A stretch of DNA of 64,000 nucleotides, from the NCBI GenBank assembly GCA_963662155.1, contig OY759274.1, forward strand, positions 37,432,965 to 37,496,964, read 5' to 3'. The notes under the pieces were generated by a model. That model was not told the DNA's origin and ran no database searches. It saw only the letters and a program-made list of their open reading frames with translations. Position 1 is the stretch's first letter, and the number at the start of each line of letters is the position of its first letter. Position numbers and translations under genes: made by a program. The stretch comes from Lamellibrachia columna. Lineage: Eukaryota > Annelida > Polychaeta > Sabellida > Siboglinidae. Of this stretch, positions 1 to 11,949 are shown piece by piece.

Positions 1-284
1 CAATGCTACGCATTGCTTAGGCATATATGACACTATGTATGACAATCCTACACAGCAAGGCCGTACCAATGCCTACACCCCCTCCAATTCGAATTTCGAA
101 TTTTATAAATGTTGGCAACCCTTCTATCCATACACCCCTGTTGGTCCAACTTGAGATGTCTTGATGAACCGGGCATTTTCAGGAGAGGGTTGTTCTTGAC
201 ACTCAGAACCCAGATTTTAACTGTATTCATTCTCACAACCTTGAAAGACAACTGGTAAGCATGGGAGTGATTTTCTTATTTCAG

Positions 285-659
285 AAACAAAAATCTGCCA
301 GTCTGTCATCAATAAAACTTTACCAGACTTTGGCGAGCCTGAGGAAGGAGCCAGCATTCCATCATGGCCGCATTCAGAACACCATCGTCACTGACAACAT
401 CTACTCGTTCCTTCGATTCGCCCGCGATCAGACACCCTACTTTGTTGTGATGAATTTTGGAAATGAGGCTGCGACTCATGACTATACGATCTCAGCTGGG
501 GTCCAATACGCGGACATAGTCGCACACGCTGCTGGAGATATTTCTACACTTCAGCAGCGAGCAAAATCGCGCCAAGTTGACCTTGAGAAGTTGACCTTGC
601 AGCCTGGCGAGGGTGTTGTTGTTAAATTAGTTTTTGATTTGAACGGAGTTGTGGTATAA
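285..659 (+). CDS. SLC3A1/maltase-like protein, C-terminal exon (partial)
   Basis: This is the last exon of a glycoside-hydrolase-13-like protein of the SLC3A1 (rBAT) / maltase group. In animals these proteins are either alpha-glucosidases or type II membrane heavy chains of amino-acid transporters. The exon begins after the acceptor tttcttatttcag and reads in one frame to TAA at 657-659, about 124 residues. It shows the typical start of the C-terminal beta domain (SSIKLYQTLASLRKEPAF) followed by YFVVMNFGNEA and QPGEGVVVKL. All catalytic GH13 residues would lie in upstream exons outside the window, so transporter subunit and enzyme cannot be told apart. No further coding exon is visible downstream. 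A possible AATAAA lies near 1719, about 1 kb after the stop. Confidence 0.75.
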   Translation, partial: KQKSASLSSIKLYQTLASLRKEPAFHHGRIQNTIVTDNIYSFLRFARDQTPYFVVMNFGNEAATHDYTISAGVQYADIVAHAAGDISTLQQRAKSRQVDLEKLTLQPGEGVVVKLVFDLNGVVV

Positions 660-2392
660 GCAGAAACAGAGATAGTGTGACAGCATTTGTTAAACACACT
701 GGATGTTTCCCCAGGTTGAAATCCTTACACTAAAGCCATGAGGCTGAATTTAAATGTTTGAAACCTACAAGTAATGGTCTACCTATATCCGAGTATAGTT
801 TTCATATTAGCCTGAAACAAGTTTGCTGTTTCTGGTTAAAGCAGATTGCTAAAATGGTGCTGTGGAAACTAATATACATTTGTAGAAGAGCTGCTCTCTA
901 TATATAAAAATTCATGAACAAATGTATAGGTTAACTTGGCAACAACTGTTGAAAAAAATATGTTGAAAGAAGTCAACATTATTGAGATTATATTTGACTA
1001 ATGGTCACCAGGTGGCACCACCTCACATTCGACCAAGAAATCAGCTACCAAGAAGCATTTATTTGTCTCAACAACATTCTTTTTTATTTGTACCGAATCT
1101 TGTTTTTGTTCTATAAAACAAGAAGAAGAACAAAACAAAACTAGAACAAATTTATGGTCAGTGTGAACTATGTCTACGGGCCGGGAGACAAACTCCTACT
1201 AAGACCAAATTTGGTAACTCCTGTAGGAACTACCCTATTTTTACTTACTTAGAAACCTGATACATTATACAAAACTCTTCACATGATAATAATTATTGCA
1301 TCATTACTCCAAACAAATTGCCGTATCCATTAATACTAATATTTTTCCGTTGCACCACTACATGGTAGGATCGGTTACTAGCCTTGCCCCACTTTGCGAA
1401 ATCCTAGGTGCATGCACCTTAGAATCTGGAGATGTTTTGGTGTTGTGTTTGTTTAGATATGCAAAGATATGAAGGAAAATACGATAGTGATTATTAGCGA
1501 AAAACTTAAGTCATAAATGAGTGACATTGTGAATACATAAAACATACATTTGACAACTTTGCAAGTTGACTCTACAGATCACAGCATAGGAACTTTGAAG
1601 AGGAATATACTTACAGGAAAATTTATAAGCGTACAGTTGGTTTTGCATTCAAGAAAATGCTTTTGGGTTTGTTACTGTGGTTATCGTACTCTTTTGTATA
1701 TGAAAGTTCATTATTTTAATAAAACATTTTGAGGAGTTACAGTAAAATGTGAGCTACAGTAAAATGTTCTCTGTAAAAGAAATAATCACATTCTGGAATA
1801 TTACACACAGAAGTCAGTCTTAGGGTAGATGAAAGTAGTACAATTATGTATTTTCTATAATATTTTATATATGACAAGTATATTGTGCTTCACCATTTGC
1901 TGACATGAACTATTTGGTTTATGTATACGCACACAACGCATTCATACAAGCATACACAAAGTTATCACCTGCATGGTAGGCTTTTGAATTGTTATTTGTA
2001 TAATATAGCTGTGCTATTGCTGTTAATAATATTTACTTAGGGAAATTATTTATCAACATACAGTTTTCAAAGGTGGTATATTGTGATGTTTTATTGTATT
2101 GGAAAATTGTCATTTGGTGCCAGATAAATCTTTGTATAAGCCTATACATAGTATAATGAAGCCATGGTGATATAATATAGGAATTAGTAAATTGTTTGGT
2201 CTGAAGCAATGTTGCAGTTTATAATAAAATTATTATTATATATAACCAGTGTGCTGTACATGAAAATATATGGTTATTTATGTGAATATACATAACAGTT
2301 TCTGCAGTGTACGTGGAATTCTCCAGCTTCCTGTTTGCTTATGTGCTTATAGCTTGATTTTGTATTGAAATATGTCTATTTTGAATTTTCAG

Positions 2393-2450
<58 letters not shown>

Positions 2451-2728
2451 CGATATACAGTTCAAAACAGAATACGGATGGATGTAGTTGCATAAAGTAG
2501 AGATGCAAGTCCTACATTGCAAACTTTTGTGATATTGTGTGTTGTTAAATTAAACAGTTACAAATACTAACATGCCTTTGTTTCTGAGCTGTATTGAATG
2601 TTATCAAAAGTAGAAAATACAGACATGCATGCATTCGTTCATACATATGTACATAACTACAGGCATATCATATACAAGCGTACGCACGCACGCACGCACA
2701 CACACACATACATGCGTACATACTACAC
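660..2728. other. Non-coding stretch after the SLC3A1-like gene
   Basis: No coding sequence is recognised. The first part is probably 3' UTR of the preceding gene. It contains one copy of a dispersed GC-rich repeat (about 1345-1417, see 4764-4925), an AT-rich region, a (TA)n run at 2396-2444 and CGCA/CACA repeats at 2685-2710 that abut the truncated gypsy element. Confidence 0.6.
2396..2444. repeat. (TA)n microsatellite
   Basis: An uninterrupted run of TA dinucleotides, visible by eye. Confidence 0.95.
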
Positions 2729-3999
2729 ACGTAGAAGACAGAGACATACTCCTCGAACGTCTACGCGACTATAATCTCGGCAGAAATCACGAAATGAGAA
2801 TTTTTCAAAGGCGAAATCACGTATTGCGGACATAGAATCGATAAAGAGGGGCTTCGCAAAAGGGAAGATGGATTCTGTAGTCAATGCACTCAGACCGGAG
2901 AATGTATCCCAGCTGAGGGCATATCTAGGCCTGTTAAACTACTACCATCGGTTTCTGCCAAATCTGTCCACAGTAGTGTGGCCACTAAACAAGATGTTGG
3001 AGAAAGGCAGGAAATGGCAGTGGACTGGACAGTGCGAGGAGGCGTTCACGGAAACTAAGCGAATGATAAGCTCCGATCAAGTGCTAACACACTACGACCC
3101 GCAGGTGCCAACACAGTTGGAATGTGACGCATCTGCTTACGGAATCGGCCTAGTGATGTCTCACACAATGGCAGATGGAACTGACAGACCAGTCGGGTAC
3201 GCATCACGTTCACTGACATCAGCAGAACGTAACTATGCCCAACTTGATAAGGAAGCACTTGCGTTGATTTGGGGAGTTAAGAAATTCTACTCATATCTGT
3301 GTGGTCGTCACTTCACATTAGTGACGGACCATCGGCCTTTGCTATCCATTCTCAGTCCAAGCAAGGGAGTACCGACGATGACATATACAAGACTGCAGCG
3401 TTACGTATTGTTCTTGTCTGGAATGGACTATGCAATAACGTTTCGGAGCACTTCCAGCCATGCGAACGCGGATGCGTTGTCACGTTTTCCTATGTAGGAA
3501 ACCTACGACAAGGGTGCATACGTCATCGATCCAGTGGAAGCCTTCCATATATATCAGGTGGACGCAGTCCCAGTGCCTAGTGCTCAAGTGAAACTTGACA
3601 CCCAAAATGAACCAGTTCTATCGAAAATGTATACTCTAACCATGGAAGGTTGGACCTACACATGTGACAAGGAAATCGCTCCGTACTACACTCGACGGGA
3701 GGAACTTTCCCCGCAACAAGGATGTCTGATGTGGGGAATCAGAGGGATAATACATGCGAAACTTCGCCCGCAGGTTCTACACTTGTTGCACGATGGACAT
3801 TTGGGAGTTGGTCAAAATGAAATCCTTGGCCAGAAGCCATATTTGGCGGCCAGGAATTGACCACGATCTTGAACAGATGGCAAAAGGGTGCCCAGGTTGT
3901 CAACAGATGGTTGTCACAAGATCCCTACACAAGCGCCGTTACACCCTTGGGAATGGCAGAGTAAACCGTGGTTTTGTTTCCCAGTGGCGGTTCTCCGCC
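2729..3999 (+). mobile_element. Ty3/gypsy pol fragment (RT end, RNase H, integrase N-terminus), degenerate
   Basis: This is a 5'- and 3'-truncated piece of Ty3/gypsy pol. Residues near 2735-2860 are the end of the reverse transcriptase in a broken frame (ERLRDYNL, then TYCGHRIDKEGL). The frame shifts near 2868 into a 209-codon ORF with the RT tail (LRAYLGLLNYYHRFLP) and a gypsy RNase H core (LECDASAYGIGLV, TDHRPLLSIL, HANADALSRFP). A second frame from 3534 carries the integrase zinc-binding region (LLHDGHLGV) and continues after a further shift with CPGCQQM and a PLHPWEW-like segment. At least three frame changes mean it is dead. Gag, protease, the RT catalytic YxDD region and the integrase DDE core are absent. 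It directly adjoins a CA/CGCA microsatellite on the left. Confidence 0.85.
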
Positions 4000-4364
4000 A
4001 TCCGTTCCTACTGGAGTAGAAGGGAAGAAATGTGATTCAATATCACGACCCATGACACACGTGTGACACCATCCGCTTTAGTGTCTTCGCCCGTGAAAAA
4101 AACATTATCCTTCGCGAACACGCAAGGCACATCAGAAGCTTGATTTGCAACTTGTGATTAACAGTGCATGTAACTGTTGAAGTGTTGAGACTTCATGTTT
4201 ACTGGGATAATTCGAAGACTTGCTTTGCTTTCACATTCATTGCCTTGTAATAGTATTCAAACTCAAATAATGAGCAGTTACCAAGTTGGAACGTTACATG
4301 TTGCATGGAACGTTACATGGCATAAGATCTCCAATAGGGATTACTAAACTAATTGGGGAGGAAA

Positions 4365-4471
4365 TGTAGTGTATTTAGAACTACATGTCGATGCGTAATG
4401 ACTATAAAAAATATTGTTTTGTATCAGCGTAACGATTCACTATCTCGCATTTTTAGACGAAATACATTACA
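4365..4471 (+). repeat. Possible short LTR with polypurine tract
   Basis: A purine tract ggggaggaaa (4355-4364) is followed by TGTAGTGTAT; about 107 bp later comes ATACATTACA, the near-perfect inverse complement. This is the usual TG...CA layout of a gypsy LTR behind its polypurine tract. It lies about 370 bp downstream of the pol fragment, in the right orientation to be its 3' LTR. The second LTR is not seen. Confidence 0.5.
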
Positions 4472-4763
4472 ACTAATACGCTAAGTCAATTGTTAAGTCA
4501 AATATGTTCGGTAGTTGTGGGCTGATAAATCAAGACAGCAGGTGAGTGCGTCCGTGCGAGCGTGTGTTTGTGTGTGCGTGCCGATACATGGTAGTGTGTT
4601 AAATACATGGGTGAATAAGATTGCCTCCCCTGGCCAGTTTGCCAACAGCAAGAGAACAGTGTGTCTATTAGTGGCGCTGCTATACTTAGCATCAGGGTTG
4701 AGGTCTATACCTGTATAACATGCGCATGCATAGCTGTAGTACTTTATATGGAAGTGACTTTCA

Positions 4764-4925
4764 GTGGCGTATTTATGGGGGTCGGGGCCCTGGCCCCCTT
4801 TGGCTTACATTGTTGTATTTTTTTCGTTGCGCCGATACATGGTAAATTAATGGGTGACTAAGCTTGCCCCCCCCCCATCCCCCCACCCCCGGCCTCCTTT
4901 TGTAGTATCCTAGGTACGACACTGG
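4764..4925. repeat. Dispersed GC-rich repeat (one of three copies)
   Basis: The motif set cagtggcg, gttgcgccgatacatggta, ggtgactaagcttgccccc and tagtatcctaggtacg recurs in the same order at about 1345-1417 and 53388-53525, with a C-rich tract of variable length. It is an unclassified interspersed element; no terminal structure was defined. Confidence 0.6.
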
Positions 4926-5088
4926 TGACATGGTGTGGACAATTTGGGATTCGATTTCTCCTATGCAACTCGAATCGCACTCGAGTCGCATTTGTACTTG
5001 CGTCCTGATGACCTTTGACATTTGGCATCGACACGGACTTGATGCTTGACTTAGATTGGCATGGATGGATTTGGACTCGAAGAAAAAC

Positions 5089-5880
5089 CATTTCCATCAG
5101 CTCTGATCATAAGTGCGGATGTCTGCCTGATTAAGAATGAGATCGACGCAGAGATGAAATAAGTACCGTCGCTTTTATCTTTGCATTGTTGCACTCTGTA
5201 GCCTGTGTGACATTCGCAGTCGGTGTCGGTCCCTTTTTGACAATACTTCCTGTTCCAACATTAGGCTTGCTGGTACGGCCATCCTCGGAGGTCGGAAATA
5301 CCTAAACTGTAGCACGCAACCAACTATGATTGATTGATATGTATTCACGCCTCAGGGTCCCTCTTCGTGTCCTTTGAACCTTGTAGTGACACTGATGCTT
5401 TGTGGTATAATGATATGATATTATCAGTCACACTACAGTAGCCATGAAAGGCCAGTCAACGAAGTCGGAAACGTTCAGGAGCCCCTTGTAATTTATCTCG
5501 CTGTGTAGTTTCTACAGCTGAACGTTGATTATGGTCAGTGTGTACTGTGTACTAGTGTACTGTGTACTAATGTACTGTGTACTAATGTACTGTGTACTAA
5601 TGTACTGTGGCACAGTGGGTAGAACGTCGGGCCCTCAGTCGAGAGGACCTTCCGCTGCAGTTTCAGAGCCGGAGTAATTTAGTTTATTCCACGTTGTCTC
5701 AGTCCTTTCAGCTGTATAAATGAGTACCTGGCTGTAGACAGTGGTGGATATGTGTGACCGTATTGTCTTCGCGCAACAATTGCGCTGTTGTCGAATTCTT
5801 CCCATAGAAGTCGAGTTGGCGTTGGAATGAAGAGGATTCGAGCCCCAGACAGCATGCAACTGTTCAACTAACGTTCATAA
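5089..5880 (-). mobile_element. LINE fragment interrupted by an insertion
   Basis: 5089-5280 and 5695-5880 match 7432-7626 and 7629-7805 respectively, in the same order and orientation. In the second locus the two pieces are directly joined. This segment is therefore an extra partial copy of the minus-strand LINE at 5934-7805, broken by an insertion of about 410 bp (5281-5694). No intact reading frame remains. Confidence 0.7.
5281..5694. mobile_element. Insertion with tRNA-like (SINE-type) sequence and short tandem repeat
   Basis: The segment is absent from the related locus at 7626/7629. It contains a short tandem repeat of a gtgtactaatgtact type (about 5537-5607). This is followed by a stretch with an A-box-like tggcacagtgg (5608-5618) and, about 45 bp on, a weak B-box-like ttcagagcc. 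That spacing resembles a tRNA-derived SINE head. The B box is degenerate and no clear target-site duplication was found, so the SINE label is tentative. Confidence 0.45.
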
Positions 5881-5933
5881 AGTTTTTAATAAAATCTTTA
5901 TTTCGCAAATTCAAAATGGCAATTGTACAATAT

Positions 5934-7805
5934 TTAAAATACAGTTATTTCAGTAATGACTTCGTTAACATCATCATGGCTAAACATATCGCATGTGTTA
6001 AGACAATTTATAGTTTCTATCATGTCAGATAGAACACTCACGTCATATATCCTTTCGTCGGACACGCCAGCCTGCCACACGCGGCCAATATTACTAGAAT
6101 ACATGCCTTCATGCATGTTGTATTCACAACGTAGGCCAATATGACAGTAGCTACCACCACAATTCGACCATGGATTTTTAATTGATAATTTAGCAACATT
6201 GCTTATCACAGACGAATTGTGGTTTAAAGCCTGATGAATAAAGAGGTGCCAGTCCCCACAACTCTCTGCTCCGTAGTAAGAGCAGCTGTATTGTTTGAAT
6301 AACTTGTACTTTACAGCAGTCTTTATATGACCAAAATCACCGATGAACATGTTATACACTCTCTAGAATTTTGCAGTGCCGTCGGCGACTAGGCTATCCT
6401 TATTAATAGTGGATACATGGTGGCCCAGATGTACAGCATCATAAACACTGTGCAACTCGGTGCCATTAAAAACAACTGTTCCGTTGTCGGAGTTACAACT
6501 GCGACCTCTAAAAACAAGGTGCACACCCTTCGCACTATTATATAAACTTTACACAGTATTCGTCTGCATATTATTCACATATCTCGATTAATACATTGAA
6601 TCCAGATCTTGTAGGTGTTAGCAGGATCAGGTCATCTGCATATCTTATGCCATCCGTATGTGGTTGCCCATGTGACATACCACACGACTCTTCTCTAACT
6701 TTTCAAATAATCCATTCATATATACAGAGAAAAGCATAGGAGAGATGATTGCTCCCTGCTTGACTCCATTACAGGCGGTAAACTGGGACGAGATACTACA
6801 GCCCCATCTCACCAGAGGTGACACCTTACACTTTATAAGTACTTAGCTTACAATAGTTGACTCTGTCAAAAGCTTTGCTGGCATCTAACATGAGTGCACA
6901 CACACCTTTAGCGTTGTAATGACAGATTGTCTCCATCATAACATATGTGCAATGAGTAGTGGACACATTTTGTTTTCAAATTGCAAATGCAATGTTGCAA
7001 GCGTATATTGTTCCTTAGATAGTATAATAACATCAAACAATTTGGCAACGATGCTATTACGAATAATAGCTGTAAGATTGTCTGATGTACATTCTAGCTG
7101 TCTCTTGTCGTTTGGCATAGGGGCCAACGTACTATTAAATACTAATGTTAACAGCACACAGAGTATTCTCGGACCATGTATGATATGATCAGAATTTAGA
7201 CTCTTCACCATGCGACTTCAGTCGCTGGACATCTTCGATAACCTCCTCAACTTATATGTTATATACACCATGTTCCGTAATATGCCTGTTAATCTCCGCA
7301 CCTATGCCATTAATTTCGTCAACATCGTATGACACACTGTTGTAGATGTGATTATATTTATCAGAAAACAGTTGAGCTATTTCATCATAGCCCACCACAC
7401 CATCAACACTAGAAGGCCTCGGCCTTTGACTCAGAGATAAACCATTTCCATCAGCTCTGATCATAAGTGCGGATGTCTGCCTGATTGAGAATGAGATGGA
7501 CACATAGATAGAATAAGTCACTTTAATCTTTGCATTGTTGCTCTCTGTAGCTTGTGTGACACTCGCAGTCGGTGTCGGTCCCTTTTAGACAATACTTCCT
7601 CTTCCAACATTAGGCTTGCTGGTATGGCTATCTCAGTTCATTCAACTGCATAAATGAGTACCTGACTGTAGACAGTAGTGGATATGTGGGACCGTGTTGC
7701 CTTCGCGCAGTAATTGCAGTATTGCTGAATGCTTCCCAGAGAAGTCGGGTTGGTGTTGGAACGAACAGGATTGGAGCCACAGACAATATACAAATGTTAA
7801 ACTAA
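5934..7805 (-). mobile_element. Non-LTR retrotransposon (LINE) RT fragment, degenerate
   Basis: Read on the minus strand from 7521 down, the order is that of a LINE ORF2. A pre-RT segment (DEIAQLFSDKYNHIYNSVSY, 7252-7521) comes first. RT motif A follows (LMLDASKAFDRVNY, near 6840-6900), then GVKQGAIISPMLFSVYMN (near 6720-6780) and the catalytic box YADDLILLTPT (near 6600-6650). A C-terminal 141-codon ORF lies at 5934-6359. The core motifs lie in different frames with stops between, so the copy is inactive. The endonuclease is not seen. The clade (CR1/Crack/Rex-like) is not assigned. Confidence 0.8.
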
Positions 7806-8923
7806 CGTTAATGTGTCGTTACCACAAACGTTTGTTTAACGTTACTCTAACGTTTATCTCTAAACGTTAGTTTCTAACGAAACTGTAACGCAAATCAAAC
7901 CTTCCTTATAAAACATGTGCATACGAAGGGCCACACTATATCAACACAATGAAACAATAATATATTTACTACACATAACACTTAATTTGCCACCAGCAGC
8001 AGCAACAGATTCAGAACATTTGTTTGACCATGAAACTATCTGATAAGATTCCATGTTGACAGAGCCACTGCCTCACCGAGACATGCCGACACACTCAGTC
8101 GACCTATTCCAGCCAAGGCCAAACTACCTTGGTCGAAGGACAACACCTCACTGCAGACTTGATGTGTAACGATGCCTATCACATGAGACACATACAGATG
8201 TGTACGCAGATTCCAGTACTTGTGTTGTAGTTAATTATACAGTAACCCGTGGAGCCATACAGGTGATCTGATACACCAAACGGAGTATCAGATGTTAAAC
8301 TTCTACAATGGTTCCTTTATTCGAAGTTGCTGCAGGTGAGAGCAAGGTAATGTTTGCCACTCGGTTTGTTGCGTTCCCAGACCCAGCCACGCTGAGAAGC
8401 TCGTTTCCGTTCTGGTAAACAGTGCAATAGGGTGTCAATATTGACAGGGCAACTGATATCACTGGTGGCAAAGCGGGTATGGTAATTTTTGAGTTGCAGT
8501 TAAATGAGATTGTAACGGGTCATGTTAACCGACCTTCGATGTCACGCTTGACTGGTCAAGGAGGGATAGAGTATTTTATAATCCGTCGTTTTAATATCCA
8601 GCAGTGGCGGCGGTGAACTTTTCGTCCGATAACACGAAGTTGTCGACAGAGTTGTATAAATATCAGACGCAAGGTTAACCGTATCACTAGTAACGAGGCG
8701 ACGAGAGTAACAGTGTCGAGATATGTCGCTCGTGGAAATCATTTAAATGTTGACCGTTATCGTGGGAAACAATCAAACCTATCTGATATCCATTGTTTTT
8801 TAATCTTTATGAAAGCAGCAGTCACTCCAATGGGATTCTTTAGAAAGTAGAAGGAAGGCGGCTAGACTCTCTCTGCTCTATAGAATCCACCACGACCAGG
8901 CTGCCATCCAGCAGACAAGTTCT
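7806..8923. other. No gene recognised
   Basis: Only short ORFs without recognisable content. A cluster of gttaacgt/aacgtta words lies at 7795-7890. Nothing else can be supported. Confidence 0.5.
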
Positions 8924-9466
8924 TAGGGTAACTTGGGGCAGGGCGGCCCCTTAGGTAAAACTGTCAAATTGGACGCTATTAAACTGTGTTATTTAAACAT
9001 TATGACCATGTGAGTGCGGGATAAGATATAGGAACCGTCTTGCCTCATATCCACGGCGCCCGTCTTGCCCCACATGCACCACGTGTATCCTAACACGGTG
9101 TATACAAAACACAACATACTATTGCCTACTGTGTATTGTTTGACCTGTCAACCGATTAATACTAGTATTATGTCACCAATTATGTTCATGATTCATATCG
9201 TTTCACAATGAGTTGCACCATTTTACTATTGCCGAAGCATTATAGCGTTATAATAGTGCATATAAAAGTTTTAAAAAAACCCACTGATTTAATTACATCT
9301 GTCTCTGAGCTTTCGGGGTGAGTATCCGATAGATGTTAGCTTCACTTTGCACCAGAATGTGGGACGTTAAGAGTTTTATATTTTGTGTACATGCTGGGGG
9401 CCGTCTTACCTCATGGGGCCTACACCCGTCTTACCTCCAGGGGCCGTTTTGCCCCAGATTACCCTA
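8924..9466. mobile_element. Small TIR DNA transposon (non-autonomous), GTAGGG family
   Basis: The left end TAGGGTAACTTGGGGCAGGG (8924) is mirrored at the right by ggccgttttgccccagatta followed by ccctaca (ending about 9466). The reverse complement of the right end reads tagggtaatctggggcaaaa. Several internal gtcttgcccc/gtcttacctc words echo the end sequence. The element is 543 bp with no transposase ORF. It shares its end motif with the 932-bp element at 48308-49239. Confidence 0.65.
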
Positions 9467-9700
9467 CACTGGTACCCTACACCCAGTTAAGAAATCCAGA
9501 AATCTACACAATCTAGCATATCAACCAGCCTTATTTAACACAGGCTGCGATAAGTACCCCTTTTCACAAACGGTACGCGACTGGAATAAACTACCATTAA
9601 TCATTGCTAACATATCGAATATTAACAACTTCAAACAAGAAGCGTTCAAACATCTACGCATCCAGAAAGACCAACTTAACTGCTACTGGATGCGTCAAAC
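9467..9700 (+). mobile_element. LINE ORF2 C-terminal fragment
   Basis: The reading frame across 9475-9680 contains the typical last segment of CR1/Crack-type ORF2 proteins (PFSQTVRDWNKLPLIIANI, then FKQEAFKHLR). It is a 5'-truncated remnant. No RT core is present. Confidence 0.7.
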
Positions 9701-9940
9701 CTACGCGCCCAATTGCTTCTCGTTTGGCTCTGAAAGAGCGTTGAGAATATTGTTTCAGATTCAGATCGGGCAAACCATTAAATTATGTTTTATTGTTCCA
9801 TTTGTCCCAAGTATAAGTCCTTCCCACGAGTTACTATCATAACAGTTCGGAGTTTCAGAAAACAGCTACATCAAGTATGTCGGTTTGTGTGTGTTTTCAT
9901 ATCAACCTTGGAAATCTTCCTCGTGGAAAATGTGCACATC

Positions 9941-9992
<52 letters not shown>

Positions 9993-9993
9993 C
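9941..9993. repeat. (CGCA)n microsatellite
   Basis: About 13 copies of the tetranucleotide CGCA. Confidence 0.95.
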
Positions 9994-11782
9994 AACATCG
10001 AGCGAGGGAACTCGAACTGACGTTGCATTTCCATTAATGTGTACTTCCTGGTCAGTATGTGACGGCTCCGCATAGGAAGGCATTGAATCATGATCTAGCC
10101 TTTGTATAAGACTCACACGCATTCAGAAGAATATGCCTGCAGGTCCACAGTAGTAGCCTTCTGGCTGTAATGTTAACTGGCTTATCATTATGAATATGTC
10201 GTGACTGGCCGGTAGACGCGCATAATTAACCCATTTCAGGTGACCCGTATGGTTGGCAGGTCTCGTGCAAAAAGTAGGGCAACAACAACAACCCTAGAAC
10301 GAACGGCGGCGACGAGATCCAGACCACGCATGAACCACCTAATGATCCCTTCTGGATGAACTGTGCTCCCAGGCTGACCCAGCCGGGACCCGACACAGCA
10401 ATCGCGTGTTCGTGGTTTTGGAGAGACACGATTTGGTGTTAAGTGACCCATAAAAACGTTGTCCCTGCAGATGTTGATTGCATCGGGCTGATTAGACCGT
10501 GACCATTTGGTTAGGACCTTACCACTGCGACAGGGCATGTCGTGTTTAGTACAAACAATCTACAGCGCGTACATACAAGAGCTCTGAACAGCCATAAGTA
10601 GTGTTGTGATAGCCTTACTTCAAAAACATATCCTTGAAAATCACTGGTTTGAATAATGTCTAACTAATCGGATAATTACCGCGTTTGTGGTGGCAATGTT
10701 CACTAAAAACGGGGAAGGAGCCATCAAGAATGAGGGCAAAGTTCACTCAAAAGTGACTGTGCGCGTGCGCGTGCGCGTACGCGTGAGCGTGAGTGAGTGA
10801 GTGAGTGAGTGAGTGAGTGAGTGGATGAGTGAGTGAGTGGATGAGTGAGTGAGTAAGTGAGTGAGTGAGTGAGTGAGTGAGTGAGTGAGTGAGTGAGTGA
10901 GTGAGTGAGTGAGTGAGTGAGATTCACGTGATCGATTTATGCATATCGTGAATGTGCTTAGTTACCGTGTTGCTACCATTTTAGATCTGGGTTACTGTGA
11001 ATGTGCACATATTACAGAGAATCGAACATTATTTTGTATATGACTTGCATTCATTATTCCGCAATGTGTAGCATTTACGTGATCATCAGATTGGGGCTTA
11101 GTGTAAGCAAGGCGCCATGCTACACAACATGGGATTTTGCCACCAAAACATTAAGCTATCTGCAACCGTATGTAATGAAGCCCTCACTATGGACATAGTA
11201 GACACGATCACCAGAAAATAAAGACAGTGTGCAGAGCAGGCGCACAGCAGAAGGGTGTTATTAAGTCCATTGTGTCAACCAGGAAGGTATGCGGTGTTTT
11301 CACCCGAACGGGGTTTGTTTGCTGAGCAATCTATACCAGATACACAGGACATGCATCGATGAACGCACGGTACGCCAAGTGTCGTTCTGCTTGCTCAATG
11401 CCAGTTACGACTGTGACGTGAGACAGGCTGGCAAGATGGCATTAATGTTCGAACCGATTGATGACAGTGGCCTTAGCACCGCAGAGTGCTGAGTGTTGGC
11501 TGCTCCGTCTTCACTGGTCGTAGCACGCATGCCAGCTATCAACGGCGCCATGTTGACAGAAAGTACATCCTAGCGATGGACATATTAAACGTGTTGTTTG
11601 CTTGCAATTTCAACCGTCATACAGACAACGAGTCAACCAAGAAGCACGTTTTAGACATTTCGAAAGCTGGACATCGCACACAATACGTGGACGAACTGAA
11701 GCTTGCAGCTGGACGTACTATATACGTTCTGATAACTCGTTCGTTCGTTTTGGGGAGATATAAATTCAATGAAAACGTACCA
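9994..11782. other. No supported gene; possible location of missing 5' exons
   Basis: ORFs of about 65-100 codons exist (for example 11289-11492 and 11486-11797) but show no recognisable domain. The 5' exons of the giant gene at 11950 are expected somewhere upstream, yet no LamG- or EGF-like coding sequence was found here. Confidence 0.4.
10789..10921. repeat. (GTGA)n microsatellite
   Basis: Long GTGA tetranucleotide tract with a few GGAT and GTAA interruptions, preceded by a short GCGTGC/GCGTAC run. It creates a spurious minus-strand ORF of repeated LTHS. Confidence 0.95.
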
Positions 11783-11911
11783 AGGTGGCTCCTATGAGAG
11801 CGACTTCTTTAGTCTTAATAGGAGTCTCCCAAATCCACGTTGTACTAAATATATTAATTAATAGGAATTACAGTTACTGTAATACTATGTACAAATGGAT
11901 AAATAAACGAT

Positions 11912-11943
<32 letters not shown>

Positions 11944-11944
11944 C
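11783..11944 (+). mobile_element. LINE 3' tail with (TGTC)n end
   Basis: The segment starts with ggtggctcctatgagagcga and ttagtcttaataggagtctc, matching the LINE tail at 38684-38740. It ends in aaatggataaataaacgatt followed by a (TGTC)n microsatellite (11916-11943), as in LINEs whose 3' end is a short tandem repeat. It abuts the splice acceptor of the first visible exon of the giant gene. Confidence 0.65.
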
Positions 11945-11949
11945 TGCAG

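Noticed and set aside
10724..10927. Minus-strand ORF of repeated LTHS
   Set aside because: Translation of the (GTGA)n microsatellite; no start context or domain.
11785..11949. Upstream extension of the giant ORF (55 codons) as its N-terminus
   Set aside because: It encodes the LINE tail and the (TGTC)n microsatellite, and the protein would start in mid-LamG.
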